Both the position numbers and the translations under genes were made by a program. 64,000 nt of DNA from Plenodomus lindquistii (taxonomy: Eukaryota; Ascomycota; Dothideomycetes; Pleosporales; Leptosphaeriaceae), in the NCBI GenBank assembly GCA_025504975.1, contig JANUWI010000008.1:930001-994000 (forward strand), read 5' to 3'. How positions within the stretch are numbered: the stretch's first letter is position 1; each line of letters opens with the position of its first letter. Shown one piece after another: positions 1-13,000 of the stretch. The notes below the pieces were generated by a model. The model was given only the letters and a program-made list of their open reading frames with translations, had not been told where the DNA came from and did no database searches.

Positions 1-594
1 ATAAGAGCTAGGTTTTTAATAATATTTTTAATACTAGTTAGATAACCTACTACTACTATATTTACTATTATATTATTTTTACTACTAGTAATTTTTATTT
101 TACTAGTATTTCTAGCTATATTATACTAGTTATTACTAATAATAATATTATTTTTTATAAAGCCTAGAATACTAGTAAATAAAATAAAATTATTTAGTAC
201 TAGTACTACTCTTTAATAAATAAAAAGTATATAGCTATATATATATTTTTTTTAGCTCTAAATAGTCTATACTAATCTATTCTAGTACTATAGCTCTATA
301 AAAATACTACTAGTACCTATTATAAAGTCTATATAGCTATATAGCTTTTTTAGTTTACTTTCTAGAACTCTAGCGCTAGTCTCTATAAAATAGATAGCTT
401 AGAGGTTTTTTTTATTAAATAGTTAGCTACTCTAGATACTATTTACTAGAAATATAGCGCTTAGTCTAAAAATATTAATAAATAACTTCTTTTTAGCTAT
501 TCTAGCCTATATAAGTTTATACTAATATTTTCTAGTATTTAAGTACTTTATTATTACTACCTCTTTTTATATAGTAGTACTCTAGCTAGAGATA
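1..594. other. RIP-degraded AT-rich DNA, unassigned
   Basis: No gene is supported here. The stretch is extremely AT-rich, nearly free of CpA/TpG, and full of stops in all frames. It is the left flank into which element A inserted. It looks transposon-derived by composition, but no domain is recognisable. Confidence 0.5.
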
Positions 595-599
595 AAAAT

Positions 600-1013
600 T
601 GTAATAAAAGTATATTCTATTATAATAATAACTTTTAGCTATAGGGGTTTTTTTATAAACTACTTCTACTTTTCTCTATATAAGCTTATTAAAAATAGAA
701 AACTATACTAACTTTTATTTAAACTACCTCTATACTATATTTAGTTAAAATTTTATAGAAATTTCTATGTTACTATTACCTACGTGCTAATATAGTAAAG
801 AAAAAAAAAACTCTATAAAAACCTAGAACTACTTTTAAATTCTATTCTATATAGCTTACTTTTCTAATAAAACTATAAATATATAATTTTTTAATTTTTT
901 TATACTAGGCTTATAAAAATTTAATTTATTTAGTTTTCTAATTTACGCCTACTTTTATATACTTTTAAACTAATTTAAATACTTTTAGTAGTTTATACTT
1001 TTAAATAATTATA
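600..1013 (+). repeat. 5' LTR of element A
   Basis: It starts TGTAATAAAAG and ends near AATTATA. It aligns along its whole length with the LTRs at 18567-18984 and 25657-26073. The end GTTATA seen in C is the expected RIP product of a TG...CA-type LTR terminus. Confidence 0.8.
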
Positions 1014-1099
1014 TTATAAAAAGATTATTTTTTAACTAGTAATAGCCTGTATAATATTACTAATTTATTTAAAAAATTTATTTAAATCTTTTAGTTAAC

Positions 1100-4000
1100 T
1101 AGCTTTTAAAACTTTCTAGGTTCTAGCTATAATTAACGCTAATAAATCTATTAATAATTCTAAAATTAGATTTTTAAAATCTCTAGTTAACTAAAGTTTA
1201 TAAATTTAGACTTTTATAGTATTACTAGTTTAAATAACTTTTAGAAAAATTATATTAAATAGTACTAAAATAATTTTAAAAACTACTAATAATCTAGTAG
1301 AATTAGAGGTAAAGCTAATATCTATTTCTATTAATAAAAAATAAACTTAATTTATTAAAAAATAAAAATAAATTAATAGCTTTTTTAAAAAACCTATAAA
1401 CCTATTAAATATTTAAAATATAGAAAATAACTAATACTAGCTATTTAGAAAGTAATTAGAGTTAAATAGAGTCTAGATCTATTTTAGTAGAACCTAGAAA
1501 TTTACTAACTATAATTTTTAATAATACTATAAAAATAATAGGCTAGCTACGCCCTAAATTAGTAGTTTTATAAACTAAAATAAAATTTATTACGAAAAAA
1601 ACTTTATATAATACTATTTCTAGAGTTACTTTTATTTTTTACTAAAAGCTTTAAAATCTTTTAATATTACTAGGTAACTAGAGTATTTTTTAAAACTTTT
1701 TTTTATATAATTAGAAAGCTACGTTTATTAAAGTATACTTTTTTGTTTTTAAACTATTAAATAAAAAAAACTATATTTATAAATAATAAAAAGTTTTAAT
1801 ACTATATAAATTTAAAATTAATAGTAACTATTACTATTTTAAATGTATTTATATAGTACTAGTTTAGAGTAATATTTCTAGTTTAGCTAAAAAGTATTTC
1901 AAATTTTAATATTTATTTAATAATAAAGCTAATAACATTTTTTTATAAAAGCTATAATAGCTATATTTAATAAATACTTTATTATAGATTATAAATAAAC
2001 TAAAGTATATAATACTTTTAACTAACTATATATAAAAAAAATTAAGTTTTTTTTATATTTAAAATTAATTTTTTAAGCTATACTATAAAAAAATATATAC
2101 TTTATTTAAAATAGATTTATTATATATAGAGAAAAATAACTTCTAGCTTATATATTTCTAGTTAAAATTATAAATATACCTAGAATAACTTTTTTCTAGA
2201 TATAATAAAATATTTTACTATTTTTAATATAAAAAAAAACTTATTTAGAAAAAAATTATTATTAGAACTATTTTTTTAATAGTATAAATAAGTTTTAAGC
2301 TAGAACTATAGTATAACCTAGTTTTAATATTTTTAGAATTTTTTTTTAGAAAATACTAGACTATATGTAGCTTTTTAAACCTTTTTATAATCTACTATAG
2401 TACTTTTATAGTAAATAATAGCTACTTTACTTTCTAAAAAGGTACTAGGTAACTACTATAACTTTAGTAAACTAGAATACTACACGAATAAATATCTATT
2501 ACTATAAATAAAAAATATTATAATTAAAACTTACTTTAACTTATATTATAACGCTGCTAAAGTACTAGACCTAAAAAATAATTAGATAAAAAACAAATAG
2601 TTCTAAAAGTATTTTACTATTTAAAATTAAATTAAAAATATAATGTATTAAATTTTAATTTTTTAAAACTATTTTAAAATTTTTATTTTTTTATTTCTAC
2701 TATTTTATATAACCTAGGCGTAGGTATAAAACTAGTATTACTTTTTAATACTAGTATCTAAAAATTTCTTTTTTTTAAATTTATATATTTTTTTTTCTAA
2801 AACTAAAGTTCTAAAACTACTCTATCTAGTAATAGTTAGAGGGTTTAAAAACTAAATTCTTTTACTAGTTATAGAATATACCTATCTATATATAATTATA
2901 AATAGATTAAAAATTCTAAACTATTTTTTTTATTATACTAGATCTAAAAGCTTAGAATATAATTATTAGAATATAATAGATAAAAAACGTTAAAATTCTA
3001 CTAGATATAAATAGATTCTAGTTATAATAGTTTACTATTTACTCTAAAACTTATATTTTTACTTCTCTAATTTTTATATAACTTTATTAAAAAATAATGT
3101 ATTTTACTAGTAAGCTAGTTAACCTAGCAAGCTAGTTAAAATAGCTTAGTATTATAAATACTATATTTTTAATTATTATTATTATTACTATTAATATTAG
3201 ACTCTACTACTATAAAGCTTATATTAGATTTAGAAGTACTTTCTAAATTTTTCTAGTATATTTAAGTATTATACCTAGTTTTTTTATAGTTACTATAGCG
3301 CTAGAGTTCTAGTTAAATAGATATTTAACTACTACTACTACACGTATGTTTTAAAAAAGTAGGTAGAGTAGATATAGCTATAGTAGCCTATAATATAGTA
3401 CTATATTTAATAGTACTTCTATATTAAATCTACTTTCTTTTATACTTTTTTTTTTATAATTACTACTAATTACTTTTTAAGCTTATAGACATAGGCTATT
3501 TAAAGAATATTTTTATATAGTATATTTTTAGTATTTTTTATAAGCTATAAAAAGCTAGCTTATATAGTTATAGATAACTAAATAAATAACTTATATATAA
3601 ATTTTAACTAAAACTTAAATTTATAAGTATTATTTAGAGTTTTTAATTACTATAAGTTTAGTAGAAAAAAGGGTTAAAATAGAGTACATAACTATATTTT
3701 AAAGTAATTTAGTACTATTTACGCGTTAGTAGAGACTAGCTTTAATACTTTAAAAGCTTTTTAATAGTTATTAACTATAAATACATTAAAAAACGCGTTT
3801 TTAAAAGCTAGAAAAAAGTTTTTTTTATTAATATAGAAAATGTATTAGCGTGCTAAGTTTTATACGCGCTAAAAGTACTTAAACTTTAATAGTAAAAAAT
3901 ATACTATATTAAATAGCTAGAGAATATAGAATAAATAGAGAGGTATATAAAGTATTAGAATTTTATTCTTTATATAGTAGTTTTTAAATTTTTAGTTAAA

Positions 4001-5270
4001 ATAGCTTTTATAGCTATTTAAAATTAGTAACTAGTATACTTCTACCTTTTACGCCTCTATATACATATTAAAATGCTTTAACTACTCTAGTTTAAATATA
4101 TTATTTATCTAGCTATTTTTAAAAAATAAAATTTTCTAATTATATAGTATATTAACCTTTTTATACTAAGCAGAAATATAGACGCGTTTTTTATAGATAA
4201 TAAAAAATAGAGTTATATCTCTAGAGGTGTATATACTCTAGATAATAGTAATCTATTTATAATTATCTAGCTAGATAAAGTCTAGCTAATTATATTTTTT
4301 AAAGCCTATAATAACTTTTATAGACCTAATTACGCCTATCTAGAAGCTAGTTTTATTAAAATTATAGACGTTATTATTATAGACGCTATACTTAATTTTT
4401 ATTTTCTCTATAAATTTAAACTACGCGCTAATAATCTATAGATTATTCTACTTTATTCTCTATCTATTTTTTATTTAATTAAAAGCTATTTTAAGTTTAA
4501 TAGAGCGCGTTATAAAGCGCTTAGCCTAGTACTTCTCTACTAGTATTCTATTATATACCTCTAGTATTTTATTAGCTATATTTTCTATTTTATATAGTTA
4601 GAGAGTAAACTTTTATAAATTAAAGTTAAAAATATATTAGATAATTATCTACTTTTTAGTAGTAGTAAGTTTCTAGTAGTTAGATTAAATTTAGAAGTAT
4701 AGAGTAATTCTATTAATCTATTTAGAGAGCCTGCGTTAATTAACACTAAAAGCTATAGCTATAGTTTAATAGCTTTTAAATTAGCTAGTTTTATAGGCTT
4801 AGATAGTAAGCTATATTCTTTTTTTATTCTATATTAGTAGCTTATAACGTTATTAGTTTATAGTAGGGTAATAAAATAAATATAAAGCTTAGTATATTTT
4901 AACTAGCTTACTAGGTTAACTAGCTCGCTAGTAGAATACGTTACTAAAAAAATATATTACTTTTAATATTAAAAAATAAAATACTTAATAAAATAAAAAG
5001 TTATATTAGAAAAGTAGTAGCCTATACTCTTTAATTAATTATATTTATACAATTTCTAAAGCTCTATAATACTAGAATATCCCTCTAGAAATATAAAAAC
5101 TAGACCTACTCTAAAAGCCTTTTAAAACCTTTTCTAGTCTCTAAATTACTATTATTTCTACTAATACCTTTTATTTTAATATAAGAAAAAATAGGTTTTT
5201 TACTACTAGTCTATATAAAATTAACTAAATTCTTAAAAACTATAAAAGAGAAAACGTTTAAAAAAATAAC
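1100..5270 (+). pseudogene. gag relic of element A (interrupted at 3097-4941)
   Basis: This is collinear with the gag region of element C, including the CCHC zinc-knuckle stretch near 2450-2500, where ligand codons read mostly Tyr. The copy has multiple stops and no usable start. The TIR element at 3097-4941 splits it. The part after 4944 resumes exactly where C continues after 21090. No protein could be made. Confidence 0.7.
3097..4941. mobile_element. TIR DNA transposon (1845 bp), family unassigned, RIPed
   Basis: Inverted termini of ~46 bp are visible: ATGTATTTTACTAGTAAG... at the left, and the complement of ...CTAGTAGAATACGT at the right. TA flanks both sides (3095-3096 and 4942-4943). 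The uninterrupted version of the same gag sequence in element C (around 21089) has a single TA, which confirms the insertion. The TIR contains two tandem 17-bp units after a short ACGTA-type lead. Internally, one plus-strand frame from ~4180 to ~4690 stays coding-like, with only RIP-type stops, and is shared with the copy at 55638-57480. I cannot match it to a transposase. TA target and size fit the Tc1/mariner-pogo group; the family assignment is inference. Confidence 0.75.
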
Positions 5271-6589
5271 TATTTAATCTAGATTTAACCTAGTATTCTA
5301 CCTCTAACTTTATAGGCTTCTTTTATAAACTTTAAAACTTCTACTAGAAGTATTTTAATTTTTTATAAGCTCTCTAGGCACTATATAAATAGCTTTAAAT
5401 ATAAAAAAAAAGTAAAAAATATATTATAGTTAGTAAATATTTATATTTTATAAATCTAATAGTTATTTTATTATTAATATGTTAAAATTATAGATAATAT
5501 ATAAAACTAGTATATAGCTTTAACTAATAAAACTTTTAGCTTTATAATCTAACTATTATAGATAGATATAGAAGTTTTTTAAAACTTACTTATTTTTTTC
5601 TATAATATTTAAATTTTAATTTTACTATTAGAAGTGCTACGTACTATATCTAATTTAAAGTTTTTAATACTTTTATATTTTAAAAATTTTCTATTAAATT
5701 TCTAAATAGGCCTATATTTTTTTTTACTACTTAAAAAATTTAAAGCTTTTCTAGAAGTAGTAGTAGCTAAAGCTGCTATTTATTTCTAAAAAAGCTATAT
5801 TTTTTTATATAAATCTAAAATCTTTTTATATAAATTTTAAAATTTTTTCTATTATATATAGTAGTTTACTAGTATTATATTAGTTATACTAAAGCTAGTA
5901 ATCTATATAGTTACTATCTATACTATAATAGCTAATATTTTTATAGCTAAACTAGCTATAGCTGTTATATTTACTAGCTTAGCTTTAAACTTTTTTATTT
6001 TATTTATATTAGCTAGTATAGCCTGCGTAGTAAAGCTTTAAAAATTATAAAATACTATTATAATTTAGTTATATTCTAGTTCTATATATATAGATATAAA
6101 AAAAATTAAAAAAAGCTCTAAACTAGTTTAAAAAAATTACTATTTACTAGTTTATACTTTTTATTTAAAAGCGTATAATAAATATATTTATTTAAACTTA
6201 CTTATTTAAATAAATATATAAAGTTAAATTTAGTATAAAACTAGGCCTAGATAGAGCGTAGGTAAAAAGTCTAATAAATTAAAAAATATATATTTAAAAG
6301 TATAAAAATAGGTATTTTTATAAAAAATCTTTAGTATAAGTATTAAAAGTAATAGTAACTAGTAATAAAGTACGTATAATAAAAATATAAAGTATAAAAA
6401 GTAAAAAAAAAATATTATATTCTACTAAAGTAACTACTAGATTTAGTAGTTATTATAATAATTATTAATAAATAGTAAATAGAAAATTATATTTATTTTA
6501 CTAAAATAATAATTCTAGAATAGACTTAATATAAAAGTTATATAGAGGATATTTAAATATTAAACTATCTAATTTAAAGTAGAGAGTAA

Positions 6590-7000
6590 TATAATAAAGC
6601 TATATTCTATAATAATAATAACTTTTAGCTATAAAAACTTTTTTAAAAACTATTTATATTTTTCTTTATATAAATTTATTAAAAATAGAAAACTATACTA
6701 ATTTCTATCTAAACTACCTCTATACTATATTTAGTTTAGATTTAATAGAAATTTCTACTTTACTATTACCTACGTGCTAATATAGTAGAGAAAATTTTTT
6801 TTTTAAAAGTTTAAAACTACTACTAAGTTCTATTCTATATAGATTACTTTTTTAATAAAACTATAAAAGTATAATTTTTTTTATTTTTTTATACTAAATT
6901 TATAAAAATATAATTTATTTTGCTTTTTAATCTACGCGTACTTCTATATACCTTTAAACTAATTTAGATGTTTTTTAGTACTTTATAATTCTAAGCTATA
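6590..7000 (+). repeat. 3' LTR of element A
   Basis: It begins TATAATAAAGC (RIPed TGTAATAAAGC) directly after an AAAGTAGAGAG polypurine stretch, the usual position of the 3' LTR. It aligns with the element C LTRs. The last ~10 bp are altered or shortened, so the right border is approximate. Confidence 0.75.
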
Positions 7001-10000
7001 AAAAAAAATTAAATTTTAACTATACTTTATTTTCTATTTTTATACTAAATTAACTATAGTTACTTCTTTTAATACTACTAAAAATTACTATAAATACTTT
7101 AGAACTAAAAAATATAAATATAGTAAAAATTTATTTAGTACTTCTAAAAAGTATAATATATATACTATTTTACTCTATTATAAACTATTCTAACTCTTTT
7201 CTAGTATAAATTTTATTAGAATTCTAATCTATTAGAACTAGTTTATTAAGCTTTTATTCTAATAATTACCAATTTTAAATTACAGCGTAGTAATACTTCT
7301 AGTAGTATAAAAAGTAAACTAACTAGAAAAATTACTAGAAAAAAGGCTAATCTAGTAGCTTTTAATACTAAATTATTATTTCTAGGCTATTCTAGACTAT
7401 TCTAGGCTATTTTAAGCCTCTCTAGTTTTTTTTCTATTTTTTTAGTTTTTTCTAGGCGTTCTAGCTTTAAAAAACCTACTTCTAGTAGTTTTAGCCTATT
7501 ATAGCTAACTATAGCGTTTAATAGTATAGATAATTAAATAATACTTTTTTATTTATAACTTTTTTTTACTTTTTTATATATATTTATTTTATTTATAACT
7601 TATATATTTTTTACTATATTTCTAGTATTTATTTTATCTATAGTATTTAGGCCTACTTTAGTTTTTTATAGGCTATATATTAGAAAATTCTACTATATAC
7701 TTACTAGTATTAGTTATATAGAATACTAGTAACTAGATAGTTAGTAATATACGTTACTAATTTACTACTTTTACTTTATAAATCCTTTTTTTATATATAT
7801 AATAGCTAAAGAACTAGTAAAATATATCTAGTATAGTAAGTAAAAATATGTATATTATATACACGCTAGATATCTCTAGTAGTAGTAGATTAGAAAAAGT
7901 AAGTAATAAAAAAAATATCTAAATTACTATAGATACTATAGGTACTATTTATACTATCTATACTATCTATACTATATTTACTATATATAATACTTATAAT
8001 ACATTTATAAAGTATATTATACTACTATAAACTACTACTATAAATTATTAAACTCTAGGCTTATAAATTATCTACATCTAGTAAAAAAATCTAGTAACTT
8101 TAGTATACTAAAAGGGTTAATATATATTATTTAATACTATAACTTTAAAAATAGTTAGAAATACTATTTATTTTTTTAAATTTTTTTATATTATTTATAT
8201 ACGTAGCTTTATTTATTCTATATATATTAGCTATATTATTTAAAGTATAGATTTTAGTTATAGTAACTACTACGCTATTAGTTAATTATATTTTTAATAA
8301 ATTTTATATAAATAGTACTATAGATAAAAAAAATAGTACTACTATATATAGTATTAAAAAACTCTATTATAGTACTAGGTAAGTAATAGTATTAATTAAG
8401 TATTATAATTTAGTATAGATAGTAGTATATAGTATTATATCTATAATATACTCTAAATATAAAAAGCATTTATAGTAGTATTTATTATTCTATATTAGCT
8501 ACTCTATTAGTAGGCTTAACTTCTCTAGAGCTAGGTTAAAGTTATTTTAAAAAATTAGTAAATTTAATTAAAAATAATAGTTAGCTTTAAAAAACTTATT
8601 TTACTAGTAAAACTTTATAAAAGTTACTTTTACTTTTTTTTACTTTACTATTATTTTCTCTACTATAGCACGTTACTCTAGACGTAACTTTATAAATTTA
8701 TTAGTTTCTATACTATTAGATTTACTATCTAATTTAATTTTATCTACTACTATACTTTCTAGTCTAGTAGTTAAGTATTTTTCTATTAGTTTTTTAATTA
8801 CTAGCTATTTATTAGCCCTCTATACTATACCTTTTTTTAACTAAAATAACAAGGCTAATATAAAAGGCTTTATAAAATATTAGTATTATTTAGGTAACTA
8901 GCTTATAATCTACTAACTAGTTAAATAAAGTCTACTATAGCTAATAATTTAGATAAATAGTTACTTTAATAGCTAATAATAAAGTCTAGAGCTACTACTA
9001 TAAAGCTATTAAATTTATACTAGGTATATTAAACTACTCTATAGCGCTATTTTTTACTACTAGCCTCTACTTTAATATAGGTAGATACTAAGTTTTAGTA
9101 AATATTTTAGCTATTATTTAATACTTAAATAGAGTACTATAGTTAGTTAGATTACTATAAATAAATTTAAACTTTTTATATAGTTTAGCTAGTAATATAA
9201 ATACTATTTTACTATTATAAAAGCTATACTAACGCTTTACTATAAAGTAAACTATATTTATTATATAATAATAAAAGCTAGTTAGAGTATTATATATCTA
9301 AAGTTATTAGTTATATTTAAAATAAATAAAAGTATATACTTCTTTTATAGAGTTTTTATATAGATTTTATTATAGTATCTCTATTTTAAATATTACTACT
9401 ATTTATTTATCTAATAAAAGCGCTTTAAACTTACTTTTATAAAAGTTTATCTATAGAGTTACTATATAAGTATAGTTTATATTATCCTCTATAAATATAG
9501 TATATAATAAAAGCTTTATTATACACTTTATTATTTTACTCTCTTTAGACTATAAATATCTAGTTCTTTATTTTTTAAATTTCTATATCTAAATTATCTA
9601 GTTAGACCTAGTATTAAACGCCTTGCGCTTAGAATAGGTATTTTATAAAAAAAAAAAACTTTAAAGCTATATAAATATTAGTATATAAGTACTAAAATAT
9701 ATTACTATAGATATATACCTATATTTCTATATAAGTATACTTATTTAAATATACTAGGCGTAGATACTCTATCTATTTTTTATATACATTTAGTACTAAG
9801 GTATATACTATAGGTAGATAGTATAACCTACTTAAACTTTCTATTACTCTAGACTTTTATAGATATTATTACTAAATCTTATTTTATATTAGAATGCGCT
9901 TAGATAAAATAGTATTTATTAAATTTTTAAAGTTATTAGAGTAGTTTAGTTTATAGTTAGTAGTAGACTATATAGATTTACTACGTTATAAATTTAAATC

Positions 10001-13000
10001 TAAAGGTAGTAGTAGTAGTAGTAGTAGAATAGATATACTAGTAGTATATAGCGTTCTATAACTCTAGTTAATATTTTTAAAGTTAGAGTATATATAAAAT
10101 AGATAGCTAGATATTAATTATAGTTTTAAATTTAATTTTATCTAGTAAATTATATTTAGTATGTAAAGTATACTCTAATATAGTAGTTATATATATATAG
10201 TATTTATAGTTCTATTTTAAACTAATTATATATTCTATTATTATATATATTAGTTATAAGTATTAAGTATAGTTTTATTATTATATATAGTTTAAATATA
10301 CTTACTAGTACGTATTTTATAATATAATAGTATACTTTTTTAAAGCTGTATTAAACTTCTATATAAACTAAAAATAAATAATAGAAAAGTATTATATATA
10401 TTCTAGATAGATAGTAAGTATTTACTAAAATTTAGTATAGTTAATAGAAACTAAAAGAAAATAGATATATAAAATATTTAAAAGCTAAAAAAAAGTTATT
10501 ATTTAATTTATACTATACTAAATCTAACTATTACTTAGTATTACTTTCTATTACTATATTTTAGTATAGAATATTTACTATAATTAATAGACTTTATACG
10601 TATCTAGACTTTTTTTTTATAATAAATATAAATTAAGTTTTTTTATTAATAAAAAAGTTTATAATAGTACTAAACTATTAGAACGTAGTATTAACTTTTA
10701 TCTAAGTTTATTAGTTATTTTATTTAATATAGTAAAATAAAATATCTACTACTAGATTAAATAGTAAGTTTTAAAACATTACTACTATAAACTTATTATA
10801 TTCTATATTATCTACTAGTCTAGTATTTTCTATAGTAAAGCTATAAAGTAAATTTTTAGTATAGATAAAAATAAATGCTATACGCTCTATATTATATATA
10901 AATATTATTATAAATATCTATATTAAAGTATATAGTATTATAGACGCAGTTATACTATATACATAAATATTATATTAGAAAAAAATAAAAATAAATATAG
11001 GTATTTATATTTAACTTTAATATATTATATTATACTTATAGTATTTTACTATAAATATAATAACTTTATATTATTAAATACTATTAAAAGTAGTATATTT
11101 ACTACTATATCTAAATATAACTATAAAACCTAGTTATAGTAGTCTATTTTATATAGAACGCGATTTTAAACTATAGCTAAAAAAACTCTATAATAGTATT
11201 ACATTTTTAAAACTATAGTATATATAGTAGTATTTATTCTAGAATATATTAAATTAGCTATATAAATAGGTCTATAAATTTAATATATTTAATATAGTAT
11301 AAAAAGGTATAGAGTAGTAGAATATATATAGTAAATTTATCTAGTACTATATATATTAAATACTTAGCGCTTAATATAGCTATTTTTATATCTATAGCTA
11401 ATAATAATTTAGATAATACCTATTTAGATATACTTTTAATATGTATAAGTAGCATAGAATTATATAGTTTAGAGTCTAGTAAATAGTTCTATATAATATT
11501 ATACTATTATAGTTACTAGGTATATAATAGAAATTTTAATACTATTTTATATATTTAAATTTTTATATAAATATACGTTTAGTTTTATTTAAACTTTATA
11601 TATACTATAATATATATACACTATTACTAGTAGTATAAACTATATATAGAATACGCTTCTATAATAAATAGATAATATATTATTTAATCTATTTTATATC
11701 TATTATTTCTTTTTATACACTTATATTATACTCCTCTACTTTTTTATTAAGTTAAAAGAATACTAAGTATTATATTTATTCTAGTCTATATAATTATTTA
11801 CTAAGTAGATTATATTTTTATTTTTACTTTTATAAAGTAGTTTTTTTAGTATAAAGTTTATAGGCTGTAAAACAAACGCTATATTATATATTTAGAAGGC
11901 TTTAAACTTATATAAATATACTATAGTATTATAAAGTTAGTAGTAAATTATTATTATACTATTAACTTTATTAAATACAACTTTATTATTAAACTATATA
12001 GTTTTTATAAAAGCGTATTAGTACTACTTTTTTAGTATTTTTATAGTATTTTTTTTTAGTAGCGTAAAAACTAGATAAACCTAGCCTAGTAAATAGCTAA
12101 ATATAAAATAGTTATTTTTATTATCTAGCTTTATTTACTTTTAAACTTAGATAAAGTTTTTTTATTCTTTTCTAGACGCGTAGTAATTAGTTAAATAATA
12201 GACTATAAATTTTTCTCTAGTATTTAAATTATCTATACTTTTATCTATACTTACCTAGTATATATTAGATTAACTAATCTATAGCTTTATACTCTATATT
12301 TATATATTATCTATTTTTTATTTATTTTTATTTTTATTTATAATTAGTATATAGTTACGCTTTATCTATTAAACTATAATATAAATAGTAACTACTACTA
12401 GAAAGTCTAGATAAAATAGATAATCTACTATTTTACTAATAGTTATAGTTTTTATATAGTTAGAAGTAGGCGTAATAAACTACTTAAGCTTAGATATTAT
12501 TACTAAAATAGTAACTCTAACTATATAAACTTCTATATTATAATTTATTTAGGTTTATAAACTACTATCTATATACATCTATTTATATTTAAAAGTATAA
12601 AAAGTAGTACGCTTTAAGTTATAAATATAGATTTATTATAGAAAATAATAATAGTTTATTATTTAATAAAACTAGTTAATTATATTACTATAAAACGCCT
12701 TTTTATTAGTTCTAGTATCTAGTCTATCTAATAATCTAAAATATTTAATATTACTAATTATATAGAATAGAGCGTGCTATTTTAAAAAATAAAAGTACTT
12801 ATTTAAGTAGTATAAATAGAATTCCTAATTATATATATTTATTTAGTTAATAGCGCTTTATATATAATTAGAAGTAGTAGTATTATAGTATTAGTAGAAT
12901 ATAATAGCTATAGAATTATATATAGTATAGATAAATTATATAGTATAAAAAGTATATAAGTATAATAAAAAGAATATAACTACTATAAACTATTAGATAA

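Larger units (their letters stand above)
600..7000 (+). mobile_element. Element A: Ty3/gypsy LTR retrotransposon, internally deleted and RIPed
   Basis: The 5' LTR at 600-1013 and the 3' LTR at ~6590-7000 match the LTRs of element C (18567-26073). The interior aligns with C through gag, then jumps directly from the end of the gag-side region to the chromodomain tail at ~5275-5283. Protease, RT, RNase H and most of integrase are therefore missing. The gag part is interrupted by a TIR transposon at 3097-4941. Comparison with C shows mostly C-to-T and G-to-A changes, with many in-frame stops. The 3' boundary is blurred, because the LTR end reads CTATA followed by an A run, so I could not confirm a 5-bp target duplication. 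The copy is non-functional. Confidence 0.85.
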
